Source of the DNA: Cristatella mucedo
Taxonomy: Eukaryota > Bryozoa > Phylactolaemata > Cristatellidae
Assembly (NCBI GenBank): GCA_009760855.2
Contig: WPIO01000057.1
Span: 2,537,001-2,601,000, forward strand
Length of the DNA stretch: 64,000 nucleotides
Direction: 5' to 3'
Shown here: positions 1 to 11,283 of the stretch, one piece after another
How positions within the stretch are numbered: position 1 is the first letter of the stretch
Layout: every line of letters begins with the position of its first letter
Notes under the pieces: model-generated
The model's input: only the letters and a program-made list of their open reading frames with translations
Told to the model about the DNA's origin: nothing
Database searches by the model: none
Program-made: the position numbers and the translations under genes

Positions 1-191
1 GTGGGCCACAGCCACGGAGCCGGCAGCTTTGGCCGGTTGCGGAGCGCGCACGACTGGAGGCAAACCGGAGCCAAACTGGACCGGTGGGGGCGACAGAACC
101 GGTGGTGCAGTAGCAGCAGCCGCCGCTGTAGACGTTGGGTTGACTCCCGGCCCCGGCCGGCCCCACGGATTGTACGATGGCAGAGTATCAG
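1..191 (-). CDS. CCDC66-like protein, fifth exon seen (partial, runs off window)
   Basis: This is the most downstream exon visible of a minus-strand gene. The acceptor reads ttcttttag and the exon begins at 191 with two bases that complete the codon left open by the exon ending at 3501. The reading frame is open to the window edge. It encodes ADTLPSYNPWGRPGPGVNPT, then an Ala run and a Pro-rich stretch (PPVLSPPPVQFGSG). The NPWGRPG motif followed by low complexity fits the middle of a coiled-coil centrosomal or ciliary protein. Family assignment rests on the upstream exons, which carry the LTQ-type and KK.QW motifs of CCDC66. The C-terminal coiled coils expected for that family would lie left of the window. 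The phase match makes exon status likely; the orthology is less sure. Confidence 0.72.
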   Translation of the reverse strand, partial: MILCHRTIRGAGRGRESTQRLQRRLLLLHHRFCRPHRSSLAPVCLQSCALRNRPKLPAPWLWP

Positions 192-750
192 CTAAAAGAA
201 ATGAACGTGGCATTAGGTCAGCAACTGGGGCTCAACCGATTGCATCGGCAATGCAACGATTTCGCACAGAGCAAAGGCAGCAAGAGAAAGGAACACCGAT
301 AATTCAATTAAATCAATGTAGCAGCAAGGCGTCGATGACTGGAGTACAAAACTAAGAACAACTAGCAAACCAAAAAGCTTACCAATAAGCTACGGCAGCT
401 AGAGGTGAGGCACAAGTACTTGATCAAGCAGTAGGCAAGATGGAGTGGTGGAAGAGATGAAGATGAGCTGGATCAAAGCGGAGAGGTTGGAGAGAGGGGC
501 GAGAAAGCAGAAGCACGACATATAATTCTAGAGATTTCGTGTCATGTAAATACTGCACACCACTACACAGCCACAAGGACTAAGTAGGTTTTAAGCATGC
601 ATTTTTTATACATTTTTATATGTCACTCAGGCTTAATCAGCAGCTTTAGGCAGCCAAGAAACGTCATGTGACGAAGTGAAAAGCACAGCTTAGTCAGGAA
701 GACAATCTTAGAAGTGGGTAGCATCGAAGTAGCAACTCAAGACTGATGGA
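192..750. other. Intron, no recognisable element
   Basis: This is sequence of the intron between exons 3674-3501 and 191-1. It is AT-rich with scattered A-rich runs. I see no gene or repeat family here. Confidence 0.5.
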
Positions 751-752
751 AA

Positions 753-912
753 GAATGTGCCACAGTGCTTTTCACGACAGCGGTCCCGAGGTCGTGGGTT
801 CGAATCCTATGGTGGGCGATCCTTTATCGCTGCTGCAAGCAGTGGCAATAGCCATAAAGGCTTTTCTGTTGCTATAAAAAAAGATGCTGTTAAACAGCTA
901 GCATTCATTAAA
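753..912 (+). mobile_element. SINE2 copy
   Basis: A tRNA-like head carries a B-box-type ggttcgaatcc after a GC-rich inverted pair around 'gaggtcgtgg'. The body holds 'gggcgatcctttatcgc' and the tail 'ctgttaaacagctagcatt'. It aligns by eye along its length with the copies at 11941, 13048 (minus) and 44955. Confidence 0.8.
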
Positions 913-1049
913 TCAGCTAGGACAATCTTTCGCATGCAGAGCAAAAGCTTTAGTTGCCAACAATCATCGGGTCAATGAATGAGGCAGCTAAGGTACTGTC
1001 CATTAAGCACACAAGTGCTAGGAGGCTGATATTGGGGCTGCAGTTCAAC

Positions 1050-1258
1050 TAGTTATGATGGGGCCAAGCCATGGTGGATCCTGTGGGTCAGAGTCAGCTT
1101 TTTTCTCTACTTCCCGACCAACCGAAAGCCATCGCTGCTCCTTCAGCAAAGGAGACACGAGGCTTAACCGCTTAGAATTTATTTACCAAATTTGCAGCCA
1201 TATTCATCACCTATTGCAGAGGCTTCGTGGCTTTTTTGGTAGCCTAGAAACCATTGAG
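1050..1258 (-). mobile_element. LINE-B degenerate internal fragment
   Basis: The minus strand matches the C-terminal coding part of LINE-B, in the order gccaagcc, tgtgggtcag, agcaaaggagacacg and cttttttggtagcc seen in the 61.2 kb copy. It has many substitutions and no open frame. Confidence 0.6.
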
Positions 1259-1431
1259 TTTTAGCTCCCGGGCTTATACAGAGCTGGAAGCTAGTAAAAT
1301 GTTTAGCCAGCCACCGTGGTATGCAGCCCAGATCTTAGACAGGGATAGCCTGCTGTTTTCTCGATGTGCTTTTCTTCATGAAACTTACATGTCGAGCAGT
1401 TATCAAAGAGGATACATAAATTTTGAGCACA

Positions 1432-1600
1432 TGCTATTAGCTGATTTAACCCCCTCATTTGTATAGTAGCAGCAGAAGAGCCTTAAAGGCTATCACCACA
1501 ACTTGCAGTTGGCAATAGCAGATTGCCTACTTTAACATTCAAACCCAGGACCTATGTCGCAAAGAGGAAGCACCTTAACTCGTCAGCTATCACTGCCCTG
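1432..1600 (-). mobile_element. SINE2 degenerate copy
   Basis: It starts with the inverted SINE2 tail (ctattagctgatttaac), then ggctatcaccac and an eroded tRNA-like head. The B-box region is poorly preserved. Confidence 0.6.
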
Positions 1601-1714
1601 ATGGACACACTACAGCATTACCCACAAGAAGAGCAAATTATTTTAGTGTAGCTGCATGATTAGGGCGTCCTAAGAGTAAGAAATAAAATAAAAAGAGAGA
1701 GAGCAAGAGATTGG

Positions 1715-1817
1715 GGTAGGTAGATAGATAAATAGATAAACGGATGGACAGATTGATTGATGGCTACAAGCTAGATAAGTAGATACTGTAGATAGGTAGA
1801 CATGTGTGTGTATGTTC

Positions 1818-1910
<93 letters not shown>
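1715..1910. repeat. TAGA-type then (TG)n microsatellite
   Basis: Irregular tagatagata units run to about 1800. A nearly pure (TG)n tract of about 85 bp follows, from about 1824 to 1910. Confidence 0.95.
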
Positions 1911-1914
<4 letters not shown>

Positions 1915-2315
1915 TGCAGACAAAGAGAAATAAAGAGAGAAAGTAAGTTAAATGGATTCTAATCAGGCGACTAGTCGAGGCACTGCATCAGCACCACACC
2001 GGAGTCGTCAAAAAGTACTCTACTCGAGTTATCATTGCTCAAGCAAGTTGGATTTCAAAGCTCAAATTCACTGCTGGGGGCGGTACCTTAAGCACACTGC
2101 AAAGGCAGTGAAGAACTACAGGACGAATCCTTGTGTGGTGCTTGTTCAGTGACCCAGCCAGCCGCCTGATATGAGCCCCAAAGAACGACAATGGAACAAA
2201 GGCAAAAAAGCCTGTGGCAGAGTGTTGGGCACTTCACCATTAGCAGTCCTTCTCAGTACATCTCAGGCTCGGTGGAATGTGCTGCTACAGATGAGACACT
2301 TCAGAAGCTGATATA

Positions 2316-2750
2316 ATATGATTCATTTATATATATAGCGCTCCAAGAGAACTTAATCTCTATTCAGGCGCTTCACATATGCCTCGGGGCTCGAGCCCAC
2401 GACCTCAGCCAAACCTTGGTCGGGGCAAGCACCTTATCCACTGGACCAAACCAGCTCGGCAAAATATATAATTCATTTATATAGCATCCTAAGAGAACTT
2501 AATCTCTATTTAGGCGCCTCACATATGCCTCGGGGCTCGAGCCCACGACCTCAGCCAAACCTTGGTCGGGGCGAGCACCTTATCCACTGGACCAAACCAG
2601 CTCGGCAAAATATATAATTCATTTATATAGCATCCTAAGAGAACTTAATCTCTATTTAGGCGCCTCACATATGCCTCGGGGCTCAAGCTCACGACCTCAG
2701 TCAGACCTTGGTCGGGGCGAGCACCTTAACCACTAGACCAAACCTGATGG
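2316..2750 (-). mobile_element. Three tandem SINE1 copies
   Basis: Three SINE1 units lie head to tail. The landmark attcatttat occurs at 2321, 2471 and 2617, giving spacings of 150 and 146 bp. Each unit carries the inverted LINE-like tail, the B-box region and the A-box region (accaaaccagctcgg). Copies 2 and 3 share changes such as 'agcatcctaagag' that copy 1 lacks, which suggests local duplication rather than independent insertion. The unit is slightly longer than a lone SINE1 because of a 'aaaatatata' linker. Confidence 0.9.
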
Positions 2751-2989
2751 CCTCTATACCAGACCAGACAGCGTTAACGCGTACAGAATCGCGGTATGAT
2801 GACGTCACACAAAGTGCATGCACACCAGCAGCTTATGTGTTTTTTAAGCTGTCAATAAACATATTCGCATGCAGTGCTCAACTTTTGTATGCCGGGCATG
2901 GCAGAAAGCTGTCTGCTTACACGTGCGAATGTACAGCCATAGCATTTGCGGCCATACAACGAGGGTTGCTTGAAGCTGATACATAGGTA

Positions 2990-3235
<246 letters not shown>

Positions 3236-3500
3236 CTGTAGTCAACTTACATCTAAAAAGCGAGAGCAATTGCTGTGAGTGTGGGGGGGAGAAAAAAAAG
3301 CAAAAGACCAAGAGTGATAATACCCAGAGCTAGCACGACTGAGCAGCTGGGCTGAGAGGCGGCCACGCTGAAGCGCGTAGGTAACACCCAAGTGTCACCC
3401 ACTTGGTAGCCAGCCACCCGAGACACGCGACCTGGCTTAGAGGTGTGACCAATGCGAGCGCAGCTCCTCACAGAGATGACATCATTCTGGCTTCATTCAC

Positions 3501-3674
3501 CTTGCTCGCGGGCCCACTGCAGCTTCTTTTTCTCTGACTTGCTGAGAAATGCCACGGCGGGCTGATTGCCGCCGCTCTGAACGTCGTGAGTGTCGTGCTT
3601 GGCATCGTCGTGTGTCGGAGCCGTGACGAACCCCAGGCCGGGCACGAACGCCGGCTCCACGTGCACGCCGCCGC
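3501..3674 (-). CDS. CCDC66-like protein, fourth exon seen
   Basis: The acceptor ttcattatgctgcag is followed by two bases completing a Gly codon opened by the exon ending at 6874. The donor is gagcaag/gtgaat, leaving one base for the exon at 191. The exon encodes GGGVHVEPAFVPGLGF near its start and FLSKSEKKKLQWAREQ at its end. The KK.QW....E pattern is the type of motif I associate with CCDC66, where similar 'KKAQWRKELDEQ' segments mark the conserved region. CCDC66 is a centrosome, microtubule and cilium protein in vertebrates; function here is inferred from that family only. The exon is 174 bp and its frame is open throughout. Sequence to the left of 3501 holds no convincing extension. Confidence 0.8.
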
Positions 3675-4286
3675 CTGCAGCATAATGAACAGCATGAGAA
3701 CAAGTGCCTGCCACCAATGTCTCTCGGCAGCAACAAGCAATTAACGGGTCGCACAACATTCAGGTTGGCCTGAGCACGCAACAGTGGCCTACAAATACTG
3801 ACACATTCACTCGAGTTATTCTGCTACTTAAACCTGGCACGAAGTTTGTCAGCAAACATGAGCAGACTAACAAAAAGCATAGCTATTCACTCAGCCTGGG
3901 CAGCTGACACCAAGTATGCACGTAGATCACGGTATGTGAAACATGGTATCGCCATCTTTGGGCACACTAAGGCACGAACCAGATTAAGACTTGAGCGAAG
4001 CTGATAAATTTTAGCCTCAGCGTGTTACACAAGCACTCCAGTGTCACAGTCTGGGGATGTGTGGGTGCGGGCAAGTCAGCCCTCCTGCAGCTGATATACA
4101 GAAGACGGGCAAGTCACCCATTCACTGTCTAGCCTAAAATTTGTTGGCAAGACTCTACACCCCCCAGGGAGTTCTACATCCCCCGCTCTTCAAATATCCA
4201 GCCTCGGATTCTTGCACGAGGCCACGTGCAAAAAGTAAATGCTTGAAAACGCATGCACACACACACTCGCACTCATTGTCTACCAG

Positions 4287-4294
4287 GGCATCCG

Positions 4295-4338
<44 letters not shown>

Positions 4339-4342
4339 TCTA
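4287..4342. repeat. (TC)n microsatellite
   Basis: A near-pure CT dinucleotide run, preceded by a short CA-rich stretch at about 4255-4270. Confidence 0.95.
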
Positions 4343-4645
4343 ATCACTTATGAGCATACAGATTGGTATGAAGCACCTGGCCTCCTGCACATTCTCCATA
4401 GACATCCTTGCTCATTGCCTCGTGCTTTCTCCACATGTATCCCTACTTTGAGAGCACGAACCGACACGATTGATAATTTACAATTGTGTCATCAATGGTT
4501 TCACATCAGCCTAAATAGCTCATCCTTACAGCAAAAAAATGGCGGCCTTGATTACAAAAATAAGGTCGCAGCCATAGATCTTCAGCTGCAAAAACCAGTC
4601 GAGGCAAGTAGTAGCATGCAGCAGTACATCATGCTGCTGGCTCTC

Positions 4646-5102
4646 ATAATAAAAATAATAATAATAATGCACTTGATAAAGTGCCCTCAGAGAACTTAAT
4701 CTCTTTCTAGGCGCTTTACATTTGCTGCAAAGTGAAATGCAATTGAATGGTAAGTAAAATCATGCTTGAAAAACAAACAAAATGAATAACATGGTTAGGG
4801 GTGACATGCACAGGGTCAGCATGCAAATGTGGTTAGTGGCAGCATGCACAGTGTCAGCACGCATAAGCACATCAAGGACGAATCACAGGGACCCACTAAA
4901 TGCTGTCCTAAATAGGTGTTTTTAAGTTCCTTTTAAATGTGGTCAGGTCAGGGGATGTTCTGATGCAGGTCGGGAGGGAGTTCCAGGCTTTGGGAGCATA
5001 CGAACTAAATGCACGGTCTCCAAAGGATTTAAGGTTTGTACGAGGTATTTGTAGACTGTTGGATTCCGAAAAGCGGGTGGTACGATGCTTGGCCTGATGG
5101 GG
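4646..5102 (-). mobile_element. LINE-A 3' end, 5'-truncated
   Basis: It begins on the plus strand with (AAT)n, then the 3' hairpin (gcgccctcagagaacttaat / tctaggcgctttacat), then the 3' untranslated region with agcatgcac repeats. The last ~120 bp decode on the minus strand to the ORF2 C-terminus, matching 17500-17650. It sits inside the CCDC66-like intron. Confidence 0.9.
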
Positions 5103-6340
5103 GAATCGTTAGAAAAAAACCATTATCAGACCGTCCACGGCAAGCTGCCGGGTGCTGCTGGACCATTGATTGTTGGGCTGCTATGATGCCTCTGTCTACA
5201 GAAGCGCTTGCAGTATAAGGCAACTCACTCCTGGCTGTCGGGCAAACTGTTAGGAAGCACTGTGCAATGGGAGCAGCCCAACAAAGTTTGACTAAGTGGT
5301 AATAACAGTGACATCCGGTGACAGCTTGATCACTCTGTCCCTGCTGTGGAGGTGTGGTTTCCTACACGGCAAGCCCAGCATGCTTGTTAGCAGCAAACTC
5401 CTCCCACTGTTTCAGTCCCAGGCTCGACATGCAGATCACAGTGGAACTAGTACAAGCTTCAGGCAGACTAATTGTTTTCATTGCCTCTAATAACAGGTGG
5501 AACGAAGTGGGCGGTTGCTGATCTAACACTGACTGGCCTTCACAGTTACAGGCCACCCGGAGATGACATCGATGCAATGTATGCACTCGAGACGGCTTCA
5601 TATGGCACTAGCTGGCTGCAAAGCACTTCACGAACAGCAATTAACAGAGCGTCGCCTCGCTTGCAGAAATCTGGTAAATCGTTGTCATAGACCCACAATC
5701 TGGAAAATGGTTGCAACAGTGGCACATATCTAGCTAGAGCCTATCCTTCACCTGGTTGAAAATCCGCACAACAGAAGCTGCTTCGAAATATGGAGCTGTC
5801 GACTGTGACCAAGCCTGGGGGACAGGACAGGGCCATTCCCCTCACGGAGGGGTGGCAGCCCCCAATCCCTATGGGAGGGAGGCGACTGTCACTAACGATG
5901 ACACTGTATCTTAATTCCACGAGATGAGCATCCACCGAGTCGTGTCGAATAAACACCGTGACCTTTTGCCATAATCCTTCATGAATTGCAGGTTTTGCTC
6001 ACTTTGATGAAAATCCTGCTGATCTTGCTCCCCTACACATCAAACATTTGCAGGTCTTCTTGCCAGATGAAAATTCTGGCTCGGCCACTGAACTTGGACT
6101 GCTCTTACAGAGGGGACCTTAATTCACCATGACATAGCGATGAAGAACGATGGTCCACATCCATGGATGTCGCACTACTTTCATAGTACGAGCAATTCAT
6201 CGCATGTCCATAGAAAACAGCAATAAAGTGTGTGCAACAATGCTAACCACCACTCGACTCGTCTATCTTTGTCTTCATCAACTACTCTCATTCAAATTAA
6301 TCTCAATTTTCTCTTACTTTTCATTGTTCCTCTTTCTCTA
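5103..6340. other. Intron, no recognisable element
   Basis: Mixed-composition sequence without a repeat family or exon I can support. Several short open frames have no splice sites or motifs. Confidence 0.5.
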
Positions 6341-6354
6341 TCTCAAGACTATTT

Positions 6355-6500
6355 TCTATTCCCCTCTCCCTCTCTCCATCTCTCCCCCTCTCTCTCTCCC
6401 TCTCCCTCTCCATCTCTATCTCTAAGCTCTCTCGAATCTCTCACTTTAATCCATCTGTCTCCCTACCCTCTTTCTTCTCTTTACCTATCTCTTTCCCAAA
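6355..6500. repeat. Pyrimidine-rich (TC) tract
   Basis: An imperfect CT/CCT run on the plus strand, so purine-rich on the gene strand. Confidence 0.85.
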
Positions 6501-6873
6501 CTTTCTATGCCATTTCTTTATCTATCTCACTCTTACTGATTTAACCCAGGAGCCTGTGCCAGTGTCATGGGCTCGAGCCCAGCCAGACCTTGGATAGAGC
6601 TTAGATTCCCTTGAGGCACAAACCAACTGAAGTAGAATTTGTGCTTTTAGCTCATTTTCCTCTACTGTGGCAAGATGAAGTACAGCAGAGCTGGGTACTG
6701 ACGTTTCGCTGCTTCTGGACAATGGCCGTGAGCAAAGGAAGGTTTCAGCTAGCCAGACCTACAGGTGCACGCGCCCCTCTCTCCACCGCCTCGAGAGGCC
6801 GACTGGCTGGCCTGTGACGTCAGCCTCGGACAAGCGGATGCTGCACAGCCAGCGCTTCCCTTTGCTAGCCCAC

Positions 6874-7379
6874 CTGGTGCTGCAGCTGTTTGTGCCGCTC
6901 TCACGGGCGTCCTTGGCCTCCGGCGGTCGGTCGGAGGCTGAGCGGCAGGCGGGGCGGGCTCAAGGCGGAAGGCCTCGCTCGGTCGGGCTGGTGCACCTCT
7001 GAGTGGTGCTGCCGCTGCTGCTCCGACTCCTGCTCCTGCTCCTGCACCACCACCACCATTGGCAGTCGTCACGAGGGCGGCTGCAGCGGCTGGAGGGGCC
7101 GAGTGTGTCATGTAGGATAGCTCGTCAACCTCGGCCTGTAGCCGGGCCAGCTCCCGGCGCTCGGCCTCCCACTGTTGCCGCTTCTGCTCAGCAATTGTCA
7201 TGTGACTTCGAGGCAGAGGCGGCAGTGCTCCTGATGATGCCGATGTGGCTGCAGCAGCAGCAGTGGCAGCAGTGGCGGCAGCAGGTGCTACCACCCCAGA
7301 GAGCTCGGACTGCTGTAGCTCGTGACGCTTGGTAGGCAAGGCGCCTTGGTAGGCAGCTGTCGATCTGATGTCCTTGCCA
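6874..7379 (-). CDS. CCDC66-like protein, third exon seen
   Basis: The acceptor is cctttcag at 7380. The first base T completes a Gly codon (GG/T) opened by the exon ending at 10958. The donor is gcaccag/gtgggc, leaving one base for the exon at 3674. The exon gives about 168 residues: GKDIRSTAAYQGALPTKRHE, an Ala-rich block, then MTIAEQKRQQWEAERRELAR followed by LQAEVDELSY. The QKRQQW...ERRELA segment is charged, heptad-like and similar in type to the conserved CCDC66 motif. The rest is Ala/Gly/Pro-rich and likely disordered. The frame stays open beyond both splice sites, so the boundaries come from splice signals and phase. The donor choice is the least certain, since another GT lies downstream, but that one breaks phase with 3674. 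Confidence 0.75.
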
Positions 7380-7644
7380 CTGAAAGGTGAATAGCGGGAA
7401 GTGAAGCTGAAAAGAAGACTTGTCAAAAGACGCAAAAATACGGCAGAATCATCACTGCCAGAAACCCTGCCACGGGAGGAGGAGGCACGGGCATACACGG
7501 CCCACTCCACGGCAGCAGGATGCACTCCAATCAAAGTGCGCAAGTAACCAGGCAAATAGCGACACTCCAATATGCCTCTCCATACCCCCCCTGAGAGCTC
7601 CCGGTGCTGCGCAAATAAGTCCACTTAATCCAAGGGTGGGGTGC

Positions 7645-7935
7645 TCGCTTTTCACGACCCGTGTCGTGAATTCGATTCCTTCAATGGGCAGTCATGAATT
7701 GCCAAAACGCAAGTGGTGATATAAATATAAATATAAATATAATTCATTTGTATAGAGCCCAAGAGAACTTAATATTCAGGTACTTCACATATGTCTCGGG
7801 GCTCGAGCCCACGACCTCAGCCAGACCTTGGTCGGGGCAAGCACCTTAACCGCTGGACCAAACCAGCTCTGTATAATAGCCGTTAAGGCTCTTCTGCTTC
7901 TATTTTATACATGAGGCTGTTGAATCAGCTAACCT
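7645..7935 (+). mobile_element. SINE2 split by a SINE1 insertion
   Basis: SINE2 head and body occupy 7645 to about 7722, ending 'cgcaagtggtgat'. The rest resumes at about 7878 with 'atagccgttaaggctcttct' and ends 'ctgttgaatcagctaac'. The interruption at about 7725-7877 is a complete minus-strand SINE1 with its LINE-like tail at left and A-box region at right. Confidence 0.85.
7725..7877 (-). mobile_element. SINE1 inserted in SINE2
   Basis: It has (ATAAAT)n, the tail 'gcccaagagaactta', 'gctcgagcccacgacctcag' and 'ctggaccaaaccagctc', the standard SINE1 order on the minus strand. The flanks rejoin into one SINE2. Confidence 0.85.
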
Positions 7936-8900
7936 TTAAAATTTGATAAGCCAAATCACAATGGCCACGTGGTTTGGGTCATTTCTCATACTTGTGCAGG
8001 GGTTTTGGCCTCTCTACAGCAGTGTTCATTCCATCTCTTAAGCTGCAACAGCAATCTGGCTGTAAAACCTGATTGTAATCAATCATATATGCTTGAAAGC
8101 AAAGCTGCAGTGAATCTTAGAAGTTAAGATATATTTCATGCCGATATTTTTCACAGCCAGTGTGTGAACCTGGTCCATCCTTGTCCGGCATTGATCCTCA
8201 TTCTACAGACTGGTCTACTTGAAGTCATTAAATTTGCACCTATGTGGCACTTTCACCTGAAACAAAACAGCTGTGTGGAGACCTAATGGCTGCTATCACT
8301 ATGTGTTTGCCAGCTGTAACTTACTCAGCTTCCATGATAAAAATTGCTGGTAATTAAAATGTGGCTACTCTGAAAACTTCATTGAAGCAGTCACATCAAC
8401 ACCAAAGATTAAAGCTTAATGGCTATATAGATAGTAGCTATATAAAGAAGGCTGTTTATCAGCAAACTTAATTCAGTCGTATAGATTAGGAACTTAATCG
8501 CGAAAGCAAAGCTTTTAAATCCTCAGGATCTGGCTACTAGCTTTTTTACTTTACTGTTGCCCTACCTATCTACTTCTATGCTTGAAATGCAGTTCGATAG
8601 ATGTCACCATCATTTGCTACAAAAGCATAGGTGGTTCCAGAGTTATTTAATAGATGCACATCAAATCTTCCTTTCACCGATCGCTTAGCTCCTTCATAAG
8701 TTCAACTGCAGTACACCGCTTCCTCAAGCCGTCACCTCACATCAGTAGAATAAACTAGCTGTAACTTCCTTTCAATTGAACACTGTTGTTGAAAGAAGCT
8801 ACATTTCTGCATGTCCTTAACTGCAGAACTCACTTTGACTATTCTTGTGCATGATCTTCTCTCCTGCTGCCAACAGTGACAAATCCTTTCCTGCCATCCT
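7936..8900. other. Intron, no recognisable element
   Basis: AT-rich intron sequence between exons 11087-10958 and 7379-6874. No motif recognised. Confidence 0.5.
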
Positions 8901-8904
8901 ACCA

Positions 8905-9030
8905 ACTACTTCCACTCCACTCTCTTCCTAGACTGTCTTCCTGCCTCAGCACTGCTTCTCACTTTCACTGTTGAGTGATGTGAAGTCTATTGGTCACCGC
9001 ATGCGCACCAGAAGCCACCTAGGTCCAGAG
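8905..9030 (+). mobile_element. LINE-B 3' region, tail missing
   Basis: The 'cactttcactgttgagtgat' and 'gaagtctattggtcaccgca' segments match the LINE-B post-ORF region (for example 9995-10060). It stops inside that region and is followed directly by another LINE-B internal segment. Confidence 0.6.
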
Positions 9031-10172
9031 TCCGTCATTCAAACCGTCAGAATCTGCTGCAACAACTGAGAAACTGAATGCTTACCAGGCCGACATTCAA
9101 TCCTGGATATCGGAAAACTTCTTGAAATTAAATGACAATAAAACCGAACTGCTGCTCATAGGACCACCTAAGCATGTGGCTGGATTAAAAGGCTTTGCTC
9201 TTCTAGTAGGTGATGCTGTCCTTCGACCATCACCATGTGCTCGAAATTTAGGTGTTTTTGACAGCTGCCTCAATTTTAAGAGTTTCATTCAGAAGACTGC
9301 TTCTACAGCTAGCCATCACGTCTGATCCCTATCCAAGAGAGGATCTGTCTTTCACAGTGGCTTGAAAAACATGTAACTAGCTCCCTAGTTTGTTTCGGCT
9401 TGATTATTGTAATTCTCCGTTGGCTGGGCTACCGAAGAAAGCTACTAGGCCACTGCAGCAGACTATGAATATGGCTGCAAGGCTTGCCTTCAAGTCCCAG
9501 AGGTTTGACCACGTGTCTCCTTTGCTAAAAGAGCTAGGATGGATGCCGGTTGAACAACGGATACAGAGCAAAGTTCTTAAGCTGACCTACAAGGCCCACC
9601 ACGGCTTGGCTCCTCCGTACCTAGCAGAGCTGCTGCACCAGTTTCAGCCTCTTCGCACCCTCAGGTCCTGTGTGGACGATAAATTAGCTGTTCCATTCCT
9701 CCGCTTAAAGACCCTTGGCAACAAAAGCTTTAGCTCTGCAGGGCCTAGACTGTGGAACTTGCTTCCACAATTCTTAGGGAACGACAAATACTCCCCTGCT
9801 GCCGACTATGGCTCATCCGTTTCAGCGATCCTGAGCTTATTTTGCTAGATTGCCTGAGGTTTTCGGTTGTTTCTTGGTATTTGTTTTACATTTCAGATCA
9901 CTCGTCGGATGCATGCACATTTGGCTATGCTTTTTCTGTTGTCAGATGAATGCCTCGGCTCAGAGGCTTCCATGCTACTCACTACCTCAACTGCTCTCAT
10001 GACTCTGCTATGCTTCCCACTTTCTCTTTGTTGTGTGAGACGAAGTCTGTTAGCTACCAAATGTATACCGAAAACCGTTTAGGCTGTGAGTTTGCTATAC
10101 AAAACTCTCCCTTTTAATACCCACATAGTCTTTAAGACTTCGTGGAGTTACAGAAGGAGAAGCATACTATGA
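9031..10172 (+). mobile_element. LINE-B, 5'-truncated, with ORF2 C-terminal half
   Basis: The copy decodes to the reverse-transcriptase C-terminal region. It starts with [20 protein letters not shown] sequence (9118 on), then a frame break, then 9390-9848 with LDYCNSPLAGLPKKATRPL and GWMPVEQRIQSKVLKLTYKA, ending SSAGPRLWNLLPQF. The order fits L2/CR1-type LINE ORF2 downstream of the YADD motif. About 120 bp at 9843-9967 is absent from other copies and looks like a later insertion. The 3' end is 'gtggagttacagaagg' without a clear TTACA run. The frame is broken, so the copy is inactive. It lies antisense to the CCDC66-like gene, inside an intron. Confidence 0.88.
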
Positions 10173-10497
10173 AATATAACTCCAGTATATACAGACAACG
10201 GCTGGAGAAAGCTACTGCACCTATCGTGACACGGTAAGGTGGCACCCATTTACCAGTGTACACACTAGGGACACAGCCAATGCCAGATCAAAGATCAGAT
10301 TGCTGCCGAAGCACCATTACGGCAGGAGCAAATGGTCTAGGCCTGGGTGCTGAAAGAGCCAAGGCATTCATCTCACAACAGAAAAAGCATAGCCAAATAT
10401 GCATGCATCCAACGAGTGATCTGAAATGTAAAACAAAGACCAGGAAACAACCAAAAGCCTCAGGCAATCTAGAAAAATAAGCTTCAGGACTGCCAGA

Positions 10498-10700
10498 ACA
10501 TCATGCTGCCACTAACTACATTTGCATGCTGACCCTGCGCATGTCACCCCTAACCATGTTATTCGTTTTGTTTGTTTATCAAGCATGATATTACTCACCA
10601 CTCGATTGCATTTGTCTTTGCAGCAAATGTAAAGCGCCTAGAGAGAGATTGAGTTCTCTGAGGGCGCTTTATCAAGCGCATTGTTATTATTATTATTATA
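10498..10700 (+). mobile_element. LINE-A 3' end
   Basis: It holds the 'catgctgccactaactacat' repeat region, 'cagcaaatgtaaagcgccta', the hairpin partner 'tctctgagggcgctttatca' and (TTA)n. It is truncated to about 200 bp. Confidence 0.92.
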
Positions 10701-10957
10701 GAGCAGTCAACGAGGCTATTCACGGACTCATTAGATTAGTGCTGGAGCTACCGCTCTAGCCTGATGCTCATCGAGGCTAAATTTCTCTAATCAGATTTTA
10801 AGCATCGAGTTAGCACACGGCAAGGATGCGGCACATGACAATGATGGGCGGCAGACGAACGAACTAGTTGATTGCATGCGAATTGCTCAACCTCAAGCCG
10901 GTGGACGGGCGCTCGGCTTGAGCCCTCGAATCGCTCGCATGCTTGCGTGTGGCTCAC

Positions 10958-11087
10958 CCTGGGCCACTAGCCTTGCCGGAGTCGGTATCGCCATCGATGG
11001 TATGCTGTTGCTGTCGCTGCTTATGTTGCAGCAGCTGCTGCTGCTGCTCGGGCGGCCTCGGCTTCACCTCCACGGTCACACCATCTC
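10958..11087 (-). CDS. CCDC66-like protein, second exon seen
   Basis: The acceptor is gtcgttgacccag. The first two bases GA complete the Gly codon opened by the single G at the end of the exon finishing at 14149. The donor is cccagg/gtgagc, leaving two bases for 7379. The 130-bp exon encodes DGVTVEVKPRPPE, then a Gln-rich stretch (QQQQLLQHKQRQQQH), then TIDGDTDSGKASGPG. A more upstream AG (11126) is rejected because its phase does not fit the 14149 exon. Joined across the junction the protein reads VKIVLGDGVTVEVKP, a smooth continuation. It is a short linker exon between the conserved N-terminal motif and the Ala-rich exon. Confidence 0.78.
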
Positions 11088-11139
11088 CTGGGTCAACGAC
11101 AAAGGCATAGCATTTGCATGGTAGTCTATTTGCACACAC

Positions 11140-11140
<1 letters not shown>

Positions 11141-11175
<35 letters not shown>

Positions 11176-11283
11176 TATATATATGCATGCGTATGTATGT
11201 ATGTATGTATGTATATATGTATGTATGCATGCATGCATGTATGTATGTATGATTGTATGTATGTTTACATGTATGTATATAGC
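11141..11283. repeat. (CA)n then (GTAT)n microsatellite
   Basis: CA dinucleotides at about 11144-11174, a short TA run, then GTAT tetranucleotides to about 11280. Confidence 0.95.

Noticed and set aside
6545..6600. Short gggctcgagccc segment as a SINE1
   Set aside because: Only the B-box-like core is present; too short to call.
11088..11238. Upstream extension of the exon at 11087 through NRLPCKCYAFVVDP
   Set aside because: The acceptor at 11126 gives a phase that does not fit the exon ending at 14149, and the other frame has a stop. The acceptor at 11088 fits exactly.
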